This document shows, piece by piece, positions 1 to 12,900 of a stretch of 64,000 nucleotides of DNA. Source of the DNA: Kangiella spongicola (GTDB lineage Bacteria; Pseudomonadota; Gammaproteobacteria; Enterobacterales; Kangiellaceae); the NCBI RefSeq assembly GCF_003194565.2, contig NZ_QICH01000001.1:1-64000 (forward strand). The letters run 5' to 3'. Position 1 is the stretch's first letter. Every line of letters starts with the position of its first letter. The notes below the pieces were generated by a model. It was not told the DNA's origin. It saw only the letters and a list, made by a program, of their open reading frames with translations, and made no database searches. The position numbers were made by a program, and so were the translations under genes.

Positions 1-935
1 ACGTCCGTCACCGTCACCGTCGCCAGTTCATCGGCCGTGTTGTTGTCACTGTCCGTCGCCGTGATTTGCACTTCGTAGACGTTGTCCGCGTTCGCGTCCG
101 CTGGCGCTTCAAAGTCTTGTGCCGGCAGCGTCAACTCACCCGTCGCCGAATCAATCGTGAACAAGGCCGCGTCCGCGCCACCCGTGATGGTGTAGGTCAC
201 CGTACCCACCGGGGCGTCGCCTGGGCTTAAGTCTGCCGGTGCCGTGGTGTGTGCCGCGTTCTCTGGCGTGCTTTCTGCGATTGGCGCAAGGTCCAAGTTC
301 GCCGTTTCTGTCACGTCCGTCACCGTCACCGTCGCCAGTTCATCGGCCGTGTTGTTGTCACTGTCCGTCGCCGTGATTTGCACTTCGTAGACGTTGTCCG
401 CGTTCGCGTCCGCTGGCGCTTCAAAGTCTTGTGCCGGCAAGGTCAACTCACCCGTCGCTGGGTCAATCGTGAACAAGGCTGCGTCCGCGCCACCCGTGAT
501 GGTGTAGGTCACCGTACCCACCGGGGCATCGCCTGGGCTTAAGTCTGCCGGTGCCGTGGTGTGTGCCGCGTTCTCTGGCGTGCTTTCTGCGATTGGCGCA
601 AGGTCCAAGTTCGCCGTTTCTGTCACGTCCGTGACCGTCACCGTCGCCAACTCGTCTGCCGTGTTACCCGCTCCATCAGTAGCAGTGATCTGTACTTCGT
701 AGACATTATTGCTATCAGCATCCGCTGGCGCTTCAAAGTCTTGTGCCGGTAAGGTCAACTCGCCTGTCGCTGGGTCAATCGTGAACAAGGCCGCGTCCGC
801 GCCACCGCTGATAGAATAAAGAACTGTCCCAACTGGCGTATCCCCAGGACTAAGATCTGCAGGTGCCGTGGTGTGTGCCGTGTTCTCTGGCGTGCTTTCT
901 GTGATCGGAGCAATATCAAGATTCCTATCATCATC
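1..935 (-). repeat. Three tandem 312-bp cadherin-like repeats (104 residues each)
   Basis: The sequence repeats with an exact 312-bp period: matching landmarks occur at 249 and 561, and at about 1, 313 and 625. Each unit encodes a cadherin-like domain with AENAAHTTAPAD-type and VTYTITGGADAALFTID elements and a closing NVYEVQITATDSD strand. The first two units are almost identical and clearly richer in GC than the Calx-beta region. The third is a mosaic in which AT-rich, diverged stretches (about 660-720 and 805-860) lie between segments matching the other units. The array continues past the left edge, so the copy number is unknown. Confidence 0.9.
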
Positions 936-3900
936 AGAGATAGTTACAGTATCGCTAGCTGTGCTGATCGTTCCGTTTGAGACTGCTGAAATTGTACCAA
1001 TAACCGTTTCATCACCTTCCACAGCAGAATCATCAATCACTTCAACGGCAACAGTAGCCGTTGTACTTCCGGCAGGAATAACCACCGTAGTTGTGCCGTT
1101 TGCACCAGTCAGATTGTAATCTGACGTTGCTGTTGCCGAACCAGTGTAATCGATCGTTACCGTAGTATCTGTTGCACTTGTTGTGTTTAGTGAGACAGTA
1201 AACTCGCCATCTGTCGCCGGTTCCGCGGCAGCCGCCAACGTTGCTGCAATCGATACTGACAATGTATCGTTGTCTACAATCGTGCCAATGGCAGTGTCGG
1301 TATCTATTACTAATGGGTTCACTGCGTCAATATTGACAGTAAATGTTTCGTTACCTTCAACGATGGTGTCGTTAGTAATTGGCACCAAGAAAGTTCTTTG
1401 TTCGCCATCGTTGCCCGTAAAGGTCACTGTGCCACCAGTACTGTCATAGTCAGTGTTACCACCAGTCGCTGAGCCGTCGGTAAAGCTGTAGTTGACGTCT
1501 GTGCCGCCAGCTAATGCACCATTTAATGTGATGGTGAAAGTTGCGTTGCCGTCAGCTTCATTAACTGAAACGTCTTCTATCGTGATTTCAGAGCTATCAT
1601 TATCACTAATAGTCACGGTATCTGTGGCTGTGCCTATAGTACCGTTACTGACCGACGAAATCGTTGCGACAACGGTTTCATCGCCTTCAGTCATAAGATC
1701 GTCGATGACATCAACAGTCACTAATGCAGTTGTTGCACCCGCAGGAATAACAACAGAGGTTGTTCCATCGGCACCGGTTAAGGTGTAATCGCTGGTGTCC
1801 GTTGCGCTACCTGTGTAACCAATAGTTACAGTAGTTGCAGTTGAGCTTGTGGTATTTAGACTAACCGTAAACTCACCATCTACATTTGGCTCAGAGGCTG
1901 CTGCAGTTGTTGCCGCCACTGAAACAACCAGGTTGTCATTGTCAGTGATAGTTCCTAGGCCCGTATCAGTGTCGGTCACTAACGGATTCACAGCGTCGAT
2001 ATTAACGGTGAAGGTTTCAGTGCCCTCGACAATAGTGTCTTCAAAGATCGTAACATTGAACGTTTGAGTTTCGCCTGGTGTACCAACAAAGACCACGCTA
2101 CCTGCAGTATTATCAAAGTCGTCACCGCCGGTAGCTGTACCGTTGGTGAAGCTATAATTCACGACTGTGCCGCCAACCACTTCATTATCTAAAGTAACGG
2201 TGAAAGTGGCTGTACCATCGCTTTCATCGACGGTCATATCATTTATAGTAACTGCGGCATTGTCATTATCAGTAATAGTGCCTAAACCTTGAGCATCGCT
2301 GAAGGTTACACCGCTATTGGTTAGAGCACTTAAATCTAAAGTGAAGTTCTCTGAACCTTCGACCAAAGTGTCTTCTAAAATCGGCACGCTAATAGTGATG
2401 CTCTCACCTAGATTGCCCACAAAAGTTTCCGTACCAGACACCGCCGTGTAGTCACTACCCGCTGTCGCTGTGCCATCGTTTGTCGTGTAGTTAAAGCTTA
2501 CGCCACCCTGTACGTCGCCACTTAGTGTGACCGTGAAATCTGCCGTTGCTGTGCTTTCATCAACCGTGACATCATTAACCGACACTGTCGCGCTGTCGTT
2601 ATCGGTAATCGTGCCCAAACCTTGCGCATCGCTGAAGGTCACGCTTGCGTTGCTCAATCCGCTTAGGTCAACGGTAAAGGTTTCGTCGCCTTCAACCGTG
2701 GTGTCATTCGTAATCGGTACCGTAATGGTGTGCGTTTCACCCGTTGTACCAGTGAAGCTTAAGCTACCGCTTGCTGTGGTGTAGTCGCTACCCGCGGTCG
2801 CTGAGCCATCGTTCGAGGTGTAGTTCAAGGTGAAACCATCTTGCACATCACCCGTCAAGGTCACCGTGAATACCGCATTGACGCCGTCTTCCGCAATCGT
2901 TACATCGTTAATCTCAACGCTCGCCGAGTCATTATCAGTAATGGTGCCTAAACCTTGGTCATCGCTGAAGCTGACGCTTGTGCTGGTAAGATTGCTTAGG
3001 TCCAGCGTGAAGGTTTCGTTGTCTTCTACGATGGTGTCGTTCGTAATCGGTACGCTGATGATAATGGTTTCGCCATCGTTACCTGTAAAGGTTTGCGTGC
3101 CTGACGTCGCGGTGTAGTCACTACCCGCTAAAGCTGTGCCATCGTTCGTGGTGTAATTAAAGCTTACGCCATCCTGTACGTCGCCCGTCAAGGTCACGAC
3201 AAAGTCTGCATTAACGCCGTCTTCCGCTACCGTAACATCGCTAACCGCGACCGTCGCTGAATCATTGTCGGTAATCGTGCCTAAGCCTTGGGCATCGCTG
3301 AATGTAACGCCTGATTTGGTTAGGTTACTTAAGTCCAAGGTGAAGGTTTCGTTATCTTCTACCGTGGTGTCGTTGGTGATCGGTACGCTGATGGTAATGG
3401 TTTCGCCATTAGTACCTGCAAAGGTGCGCGTGCCAGACGTTGTAGTATAGTCACTACCCGCTGTCGCTGTGCCATCGTTTGTGGTGTAGTCAAAGCTCAC
3501 GCCACCCACAACATCGCCATTTAACGTCACCGTGAAATCGATACTGCCCGCTGCTTCATTTTCCGTGACATCATTCACCGTAACTGTCGCAGCATCGTCA
3601 TCGGTAATAGTGCCGATGGCGGTATCCGTATCAGTCACTAAAGCGTTTGAAGCGCTTAAGTTAATCGTGAAGGTTTCATCGCCTTCAACAATAGTGTCGT
3701 TGGTAATGGCAACGTTAAAGGTTTGAGTTTCGCCATCGGTTCCAGCAAAGGTCACTGTGCCCGAAGTGCTATCATAATCTGTGTTACCACCAGTCGCAGT
3801 ACCGTCCGTGAAGCTATAGGTTACATCAGTACCACCGGCTACTGAGCCGTTAAGCGTGATAGTAAAGTTTGCATTTCCAGCAGCTTCGTTAACTGTGACA

Positions 3901-6900
3901 TCTTCAATCGTGACGCTAGCTACATCATTATCTGTGATAGTCACCGTATCTGTTGCAGTTCCTATGGTGCCGTTACTGACCGATGAAATCGTTGCAATAA
4001 CTGTCTCATCACCTTCGAGTAGGTTATCGTCGACCACACCCACATTAATAGTGGCACTCGTCGATCCCGCTGGGATAACAACGGTTGTTGTACCGTTTGC
4101 GCCAGTCAAGCTGTAGTCGCTAGGAGAAGTGGCACTACCTGTATAACCAATAGTCACTGTAGTATCAGTAGCACTGACTGTGTTCAAGCTAACGGTGAAT
4201 TCACCATTAGCTCCACCTTCCGCAGCAGCCGCTGCGGTCGCAGCAACCGAAACCACTAAACTATCGTTATCGTTAATAGTACCAACCGCACCATCGCTAT
4301 CATCAACCAATGAATTAGAGGCACTTAGTGCAACATTAAAGGTTTCAGTACCCTCTACAATCGTATCGTCGTTAATAGCTACGTTAAATTGTTGTGTTTC
4401 GCCTGCCGTACCTACAAAAGTAACTGTGCCAGATGTGCTGTCATAATCGACATTACCACCTGTTGCTGTCACATCCGTAAAGCTGTAAGTAACGTCAGTA
4501 CCGCCGGCAACATCGTTATTTAAGGTGATTGTGAAGACTGCGTTGGTTGCATTTTCGTTAACGGTCACATCTTCAATAGTTACAGCGGCATTATCATTAT
4601 CAGTAATGGTGCCTAAACCTTGATCATCGCTGAAGGTTACGCTGCTATTGGTTAGAGCACTTAAATCTAAAGTGAAGTTCTCTGAACCTTCGACCAAAGT
4701 GTCTTCTAAAATCGGCACGCTAATAGTGATGCTTTCACCTAGATTACCAACGAAAGTTTCCGTACCAGACACCGCCGTGTAGTCACTACCCGCTGTCGCT
4801 GTGCCATCGTTTGTGGTGTAGTTGAAGCTTACGCCACCTTGTACGTCGCCACTTAGTGTGACCGTGAAATCTGCCGTTGCTGTGCTTTCATCAACCGTGA
4901 CATCATTAACCGACACTGTCGCGCTGTCGTTATCGGTAATCGTGCCCAAACCTTGCGCATCGCTGAAGGTCACGCTTGCGTTGCTCAATCCGCTTAGGTC
5001 AACGGTAAAGGTTTCGTCGCCTTCAACCGTGGTGTCATTCGTAATCGGTACCGTAATGGTGTGCGTTTCACCCGTTGTACCAGTGAAGCTTAAGCTACCG
5101 CTTGCTGTGGTGTAGTCGCTACCCGCGGTCGCTGAGCCATCGTTCGAGGTGTAGTTCAAGGTGAAACCATCTTGCACATCACCCGTCAAGGTCACCGTGA
5201 ATACCGCATTGACGCCGTCTTCCGCAATCGTTACATCGTTAATCTCAACGCTCGCCGAGTCATTATCAGTAATGGTGCCTAAACCTTGGTCATCGCTGAA
5301 GCTGACGCTTGTGCTGGTAAGATTGCTTAGGTCCAGCGTGAAGGTTTCGTTGTCTTCTACGATGGTGTCGTTCGTAATCGGTACGCTGATGATAATGGTT
5401 TCGCCATCGTTACCTGTAAAGGTTTGCGTGCCTGACGTCGCGGTGTAGTCACTACCCGCTAAAGCTGTGCCATCGTTCGTGGTGTAATTAAAGCTTACGC
5501 CATCCTGTACGTCTCCGTTCAAGGTCACGACGAAGTCTGCATTAATGCCGTCTTCGGCTACCGTGACGTCGCTAACCGCGACCGTCGCTGAGTCATTGTC
5601 GGTAATCGTGCCTAAGCCTTGGTCATCGCTGAATGTAACGCCTGATTTGGTTAGGTTACTTAAGTCCAAGGTGAAGGTTTCGTTGTCTTCTACGATGGTG
5701 TCGTTGGTAATCGGTACGCTGATGGTAATGGTTTCACCATTAGTACCTGCAAAGGTGCGCGTACCAGACGTTGTAGTATAGTCACTACCCGCTGTCGCTG
5801 TGCCATCGTTTGTGGTGTAGTCAAAACTCACGCCACCCGCAACATCGCCATTTAAAGTCACCGTGAAATCGATACTGCCTGCTGCTTCATTTTCCGTGAC
5901 ATCATTCACCGTAACTGTCGCAGCGTCGTTGTCGGTAATATTAACCGTATCTGACGCATTACCAACAGTACCATTGGAAACTGCATCGATGGTCGCGACC
6001 ACCGTTTCAGTTGGCTCAACAATAGAGTCATTGACAACATTGACCGCAACTGTGGCAGTCGTAGACCCTGCCGGAATCACTACGCTAGTAGTGCCGTCGG
6101 CGCCAGTTAAGGTATAGTCCGCAGTATCCGTCGCCGTACCAGCATAACTTAATGTTACTGTGGTATCGGTTGCGCTTACTGTGTTTAAACTGACTGTAAA
6201 CTCACCGTTAGGTCCGCCTTCGCTTGCGGCAGCAACACTGGCGCTCACCGAAACCACCAAGTTGTCATTATCGGTAATTGTGCCTGTAGCTGTATCGCTA
6301 TCAGTGACAAGAGGATTTACAGCATCTAAATTAACTGTGAAGGTCTCATTACCCTCGACAATACCATCATCGGTTATAGCTACAGTGAAGGTCTGCTGCT
6401 CACCAGCTGTTCCAGTGAATGTTACCGATCCTGAAGTGCTATCATAATCCGTGTTTCCACCCGTTGCAGTGCCATCAGTGAAGCTATAGTTCACCACAGT
6501 ACCACCAGCAACTGCGTTATCTAAGGTAATGGTAAAGGTTGCAAAGCCAGCACCTTCGCTCTCTGTAACATCTGCAATGGTTACAGCTGCATTGTCGTCA
6601 TCACTTATGGTGACCGTGTCAGAAGCGTTACCAATATAGCCATTACTCACGCTAGTAATGGTTGCAACAACGTTTTCATCACCTTCTAGAAGGTTGTCAT
6701 CAACAACGCTGACATCAACTGTAGCAGACATGCTTCCAGCAGGAACCGTTACGGTAGTCGTACCCGAAGCGCCAGTAAGGTTATAGTCCGCAGGATCATT
6801 CGCCGTACCCGTATAATCAATGGTTACTACCGTATCTGTAGAGCTTTCAGCGCTTAAGCTAACAGTAAAGACACCATTCGTCGCTGGCTCAGAAGCATTC

Positions 6901-9900
6901 GGTGATGTTGCAGTAATAGACGTAACTAGCGGCGTATCGTCATCGGTAATAGTACCGACCGCTACATCACTAGCATCAACAAGTGTATTACTTGCTGACA
7001 TGTTGAAAGTAAAAGTTTCATCAAATTCGACAATGGCATCTTGTAGGATGCTCACATCCACATCGACAAACTCACCATCGTTACCAGTAAAGCTTACAGT
7101 TCCCCCGGTGTTGTCATAATCGACACCACCAGTGGCTGAACCATCAGTGAAGCTATAGGTTACATCGGTACCGCCTGCGACTTCACCATTAAGAGTGACT
7201 CTAAAGGTCGCTGGACTACCAGCTTCCGAAACAGTGACATCTTCGACCGTTACAGAAGCTGTGTCTTCTGACTCTATAGTTACCGTGTCAGACGCATTAC
7301 TGATCGTGCCCTGATCAGTATTGGTAATTGTTGCAACAACGGTTTCATCACCTTCTACAATGTTGTCGTCGATAACATCAACTGATATCACAGCATCGGT
7401 TGAACCAGCGGGGATAACCACTGTAGTAGTACCATTAGCACCCGTTAAGTTGTAATCGGTGCCACTAGTTGCAGTACCTGAATATGCCACAGTAACTGTT
7501 GTGTCAGAAGCACTTGTAGTACTTAAGCTAACTGTAAACTCACCATTGGTAGCAGGTTCTTGTGCTGTCGGCGTGGTAGCAACAACAGACACTGTCAGAG
7601 CATCATTATCTACGATAGTGCCTACAGCTGTATCTGTATCGATAACGTTAGGATTGCTTGCGCTAAGATTTACGGTGAAGGTTTCATCGCCTTCAACAAT
7701 GGCATCATTAGTGATGGCAACGTTAAAAGTTCTTGTCTCACCAGCCGTACCTGTGAAATTGACGGTACCACCAGTATTATCATAATCCACACCACCTGTA
7801 GCTGTGCCGTCGGTGAAGCTATAGGTAACGTCGGTGCCACCAGCGATAGCTTCTTCTAGCGTGATGGTAAATGTCGCAAAACCATCAGATTCATTGACGC
7901 TAACATCTTCGACTGTGACGCGTGAATCATTGTCATTAATAGTCACAGTGCCAGTGGCTGTGCCTATATTTCCGTTACTAACGGCCGTTACAGTTGCATC
8001 AACTGTTTCACTGCCTTCGACCAAAGAGTCATCGAGAACTTCTACCGCGACTGTTGCTGTCGTGCTTCCAGCAGGAATAGTTACAGTTGTTGTGCCCGAA
8101 GTTCCTGTTAAATTGTAGTCTGCGCCATCAGTTGCTGTGCCTGCGTAGGAAACAAAGACATCAGTATCCGTAGCACTTGGGTTACTCATGGTGATGGTAA
8201 ATTCACCATCTGTTGCAGGCTCTGAAGCTGTTGCCACACTTGCGGCAATATCAATAGTTAAGATATCGTTATCAACGATGGTTCCTGTCGCTGTATCGGT
8301 GTCCGTTACGGCTGCATTATCAGCGCTTAAGGACACTGCGAAAGTTTCATCCCCTTCCACAAGATTGTCATCATTATAAGTAACGCTGAAAGTTCGTGTT
8401 TCGCCTGCCGTACCTGTAAACGAAACTGAGCCTGCCGTGCTGTCGTAATCCGTACCACCGCCCGTCGCTGTGCCGTCTGTGAAGCTGTAGCTAACGTTAG
8501 TTCCACCAGCTACATCGTTATTCAAGGTAATGGTGAAGGTGGCTGAACCAACACCTTCGCTTTCAGAAACGTCTTCAATAGTAACTGCAGCTGTATCGTC
8601 ATCAGCAATGTTTACTGTTGCCGTCGCGGTTGTGATATTACCTTGGCTTACGCTATCAATAGTGGCAACTACTGTTTCGGTTGGCTCAACAATGGTGTCA
8701 TTCACCACCACAACATCAACGGTTGCACTTGATGAACCCGCTGGTATTACTACGGTAGTTGTACCTGTGCCACTGCTGCTTAAACCGTAATCCGCAGGAT
8801 CGTTTGCAGTACCTGAGTAACTCAAGTTAATAGTGGTATCAGTCGCGCTCACTGAGCTCAAATTAATAGTGAACTCACCATCCGTTCCAGGCTCCGAAGC
8901 GTTGGCGATACTCGCTGAAATTGAAATATCTAATACTTCATCATCAATAATCGTAGTCGCTGAATCGGTGTCATTAATAACTGGGTTTACAGCATTGATG
9001 TTGACGGTAAAGGTTTCATCGCCCTCATAAATCGCATCATTAAAGATATCGACAGTGAAAGTCTGAGTTTCACCAGCAGTACCGGCGAAAGTCACACTAC
9101 CCGTGGTATTGTCGTAATCAACGCCGCCAGTAGCGGTTCCATCAGTGAAGGAATAATTAACAACACTACCGCCTTGAACAGCGTTATCTAAGGTTACGCT
9201 GTACGTCGCAGAGCCACCATTTTCATTAATGGTGACGTTGTTGATGGTTAAGCTAGCCGTATCATTATCGGTAATAGTTCCAAGTCCCTGACTGTCACTT
9301 AAAGTGACTAGAGTGCTAGATACATTGGATAAGTTAACAAAGTAGGTTTCCGACGCTTCAGCAACGGCATCGTCGGTAATATCAATTTGAACTGTCTGAG
9401 TTTCGCCAGTAGTTCCGGCAAAATTCAAGGTGCCTGAGTTTGCTGTATAATCACTGCCAGCGTTTGCAGTGTCGTCAGCTGTTGCAAAATCAACAGAAAC
9501 GCCGTCCTGCACATCACCAGTTAAGGTCACTGTGAATTCTGCAGTACCCGCAGCCTCGTTCACCGTTACATCATCAATTGCCAGACTAGCGCTATCGTTA
9601 TCGGTAATGGTGCCAACGCCTTGGGCATCGCTAAGAGTAACTACAGCGTTATTAACATTGCTTAAGTTAACAAAGAAACTCTCAGTTGCTTCTACAAGCG
9701 AATCATTCGTTATATCAACGCTAATAGTCTGCGTTTCACCATTCGTTCCAGCGAATGTTAACGTGTTTGAGTTAGCCACATAGTCGCTACCCGCTAAAGC
9801 AGTATCGTCTGCCGTTGCAAAATCAACAGTTACACCACCCTGCACATCGCCAGTAAGAGTTACTGTAAACTCTGCAGTTCCTGCAGCCTCATTTACCGTT

Positions 9901-12900
9901 ACATCATCAATCGCCAAACTAGCATTATCGTTGTCAGTAATAGAGCCAACACCCTGTGCGTCCGCTATAGTGACGAGCGTGTTCGAGATGTTAGATAGGT
10001 TTGCAAAGAAAGTCTCAGTCGCTTCTGCTAAACCATCATCAGTGATGGGTACTGAGAAGGTTTGAGTTTCTCCATTGTTGCCGGCGAAGGTTAAGGTATT
10101 TGAAGTCGCCGTGTAGTCACTACCCGCTGTCGCAGTATCGTCAGCAGTCGCATAATCTACCGTGAAGCCACCTTGAACATTGCCTGTAAGAGTCACTGTG
10201 AAAATAGCGTTAGGGCCAGACTCATCCACAGTAACATCATTAATAACTATGCTAGCTGCGTCATTATCGGTAATGGTACCAATACCTTGAGGCGTGTTAA
10301 TTGATACCGCAGTATTAGAACTATTGCTTAAGTTGATTTCAAACGTTTCCGTCGCTTCTAGCAAACTATCGTCATTAATTGTCACATTAATAACTTCGAC
10401 TTCACCAGCAGTTCCAGCAAAGGTTAGCGTTCCAGAAGTCGCCACATAATCTGAGCCTGCTTCTGCGGTAGCGTCATTGCTTGCAAAATCGACACTAAAG
10501 CCACCTTGCACTTCGCCAGTTAGAGTGACATTAAAGCTAGCGGTACCATCAGCTTCGTTAACGGTGACGCTGTTAATATCAATGCTAGCCGTGTCATCAT
10601 CAGAAATGGTGACGGTTGCGTCATCATTAGCTGCATCAATGGTACCGGTACTTGTAGTGTCTAAAGTTACAACCACCGTTTCGTCAACTTCTACAAGGTT
10701 ATCATCGACCACTAATACATCAACGGTCGCCGAAAGACTGCCAGCAGGCACAACTACTGTGCCAGAAAGTGGCGTGTAATCGTCTGTAGCGGTAGCTGTG
10801 CCAGCAACCACATAAGTCACCGTAGTGTCGGTTGAACTCGTATTCGTCAAGCTTACGGTGAACTGACCGTTATCGGCTGGCTCAGCCGCAGTAGGATCAT
10901 TGGCAGAAATACTAACCACTAAATCATCATCATCCGCTATAGTAACCGTGGCTTGGTTATTACCTGCATCAATGGTGCCGTCACTCGTGGTGCTTAGCGT
11001 TAGAATAACCGTTTCATCATTTTCAACAATATTGTCGTCGACTACAGCGACATCTACCGTCGCTGTCGTATCGCCCGCAGGAATCGTGACCGTACCGGTT
11101 AAAGCCGTATAGTCGTCAGTTGCAGTTGCTGTACCAGAAACTGCATATGTAACCGTTGTATCAACCGAGTTAGGATTGCTCAGAGTGATAGTGAACTGAC
11201 CATTATCAGCAGGTTCAGCCGCTGTCGCATCATTGGCTGCAACACTGACCGTAATTGGATCATTATCTTGAATAGTGTAAGTGTTGGTCGCTTGCGTATT
11301 ACTATCTAAATCCGCATCGCCTAAGATTAAGCGAGGGTTAGCACTAGTTAGTTCAAACGTAATATTTTCATCAGACTCGAGGATGTTATCGTCAACAACC
11401 GTTAAATTAATTGGGATCGAAGTGCCCTGGCCACCATCATAAGTACCGGCAGGAATAGTGACTGAGACAACGTTGGTATAATCCGTGCCCGAGCCAGTGG
11501 CAGTGCCACCCGTAACATTGACATTGATTGTCGCATCGTTAGGCAATACACCTAAAATCAGTAAACGTGGCGCATCGGTGATTGATTCATCAGCGCTATC
11601 TGCCGCTGAGTCGAACTCAGCTAATACCACGCTATCATTATCCTGAATCGTCACTACGCCAGTTGCGTCGGCTATGGTTGCTAAGCCGCCAGTGATGTTA
11701 GATAAATTAATATCAAAAGTTTCGTCGCCTTCAATCGCAATATCATCATAAATGGTTACTGAAACTTGCTGAACTTCGCCATCGTTACCGGCAAAACTTA
11801 GAGTGCCAGATGCAGCTCCATAGTCACCGATTGCTGGTAAACCGGCTGTTGCAGAACCATCTGCTGTGGCAAAGTCGACATCGAATGCAGCAGAAGTGCT
11901 ACCGGTCAATGTAACGTTAACAGTGATAGTACCGTCCGCTTCATTGACAGTGACGTCTTCAATGGCAATGCTAGCACTGTCATCATTTAAAATCGTAGCA
12001 GTATGAGTGCCAGGAGCAGCAACCGCGTTCGATGAAATATTACTTAAAGATAGATCAAATGTTTCATCCGGCTCGGTGACAGTGTCGCCGTAAACCGTGA
12101 CGTTAAAGGTTGTACTTGAACTACCCGCAGGAATTATTCCTGAAACAGAACCATCAACAATCCCGATATAGTCCGTCCCAGCCTCTGCGGTGCCATCCGT
12201 AGTGAAGTAGTCGAATGTAATGTCTTCAGTCGTATTAATGCCGTTATTAATACTCACCGTGTAGGTGAAAGTGGTAGTTCCCGAGTTAGTTTCAGGTTGA
12301 GGTGTACCAGTGATTATTAATTCAGCAGGTGGATCGACGACGAGATCTGCAGATGCAGGAGAACTTGGCCCCATCCCTGTATCCAAAGCACCAGCAGGAA
12401 GTTGGTTTGTGTGGGTACCAGCTGAATTACTTGTAACTGTAGCAGTGATTGTGCAAGAACTATTTGCTGGAATCGTCGCGCCCGAACCTAAAGTGATTGA
12501 ACTACCGCCATCTACAGCAGTTAAAACACCTGAGCCACCACAAGTTTTAGACGCGTTAGCGGGAGTAGCTAAGAAAACTCCAGCTGGTAAATTGTCGACA
12601 AAATCGGCTTGCAGTGTCGCAACAAAGTTATTGGTATTGGTAAGAGTAATAGTTAGGGTAGCAAATCCATTGAAATCAATGGGTACTGAAGGTGAAAATG
12701 ACTTTGTTGGTTCAGGGGTAACGACGTTGAGAGAGTTCGTGTCAGTAGCACACGCAGCCACTGTAGGATCAGCTACAGAGCAACCACCATTTTGGTTATT
12801 TGCAGTGTTATTATCTATTACACCTGCTGGCAGGGTAACATTAACGGTATTATCTATCGTTGAAGGATAATCAACCGCATGGGCATTCACTGTCATCAGT

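Larger units (their letters stand above)
940..12330 (-). repeat. Calx-beta repeat array inside the giant adhesin
   Basis: The region codes for consecutive domains of about 110 residues (about 333 bp). They share a VTEN/VNEA start, a central DGTATAG or TGSATSPSDYSLTG strand, a GTDGETQTFNVAITND strand, an E-x-x-E-T-F strand and a GTITDNDSATV linker. Several subtypes alternate. One has YTTNDGTATAGSDY, another has TVTIGYTG followed by TTTVVIPAGST. Total length divided by unit length gives roughly 30-35 domains, which is an estimate rather than a count. Domains near 9200-10500 and the N-terminal ones (11600-12330) are the most diverged. Confidence 0.85.

Noticed and set aside
1-12330. Possible CRISPR array or satellite DNA because of regular repetition
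   Set aside because: The periods of 312 and about 333 bp are multiples of three, and the repeats translate into cadherin-like and Calx-beta domains. There are no short repeats with unique spacers.
249-12870. Many plus-strand ORFs of 60-190 codons, all Val/Ser/Thr-rich or Arg-rich
   Set aside because: They are antisense shadows of the repeat-encoding giant minus ORF. They repeat with its periodicity and have no RBS.
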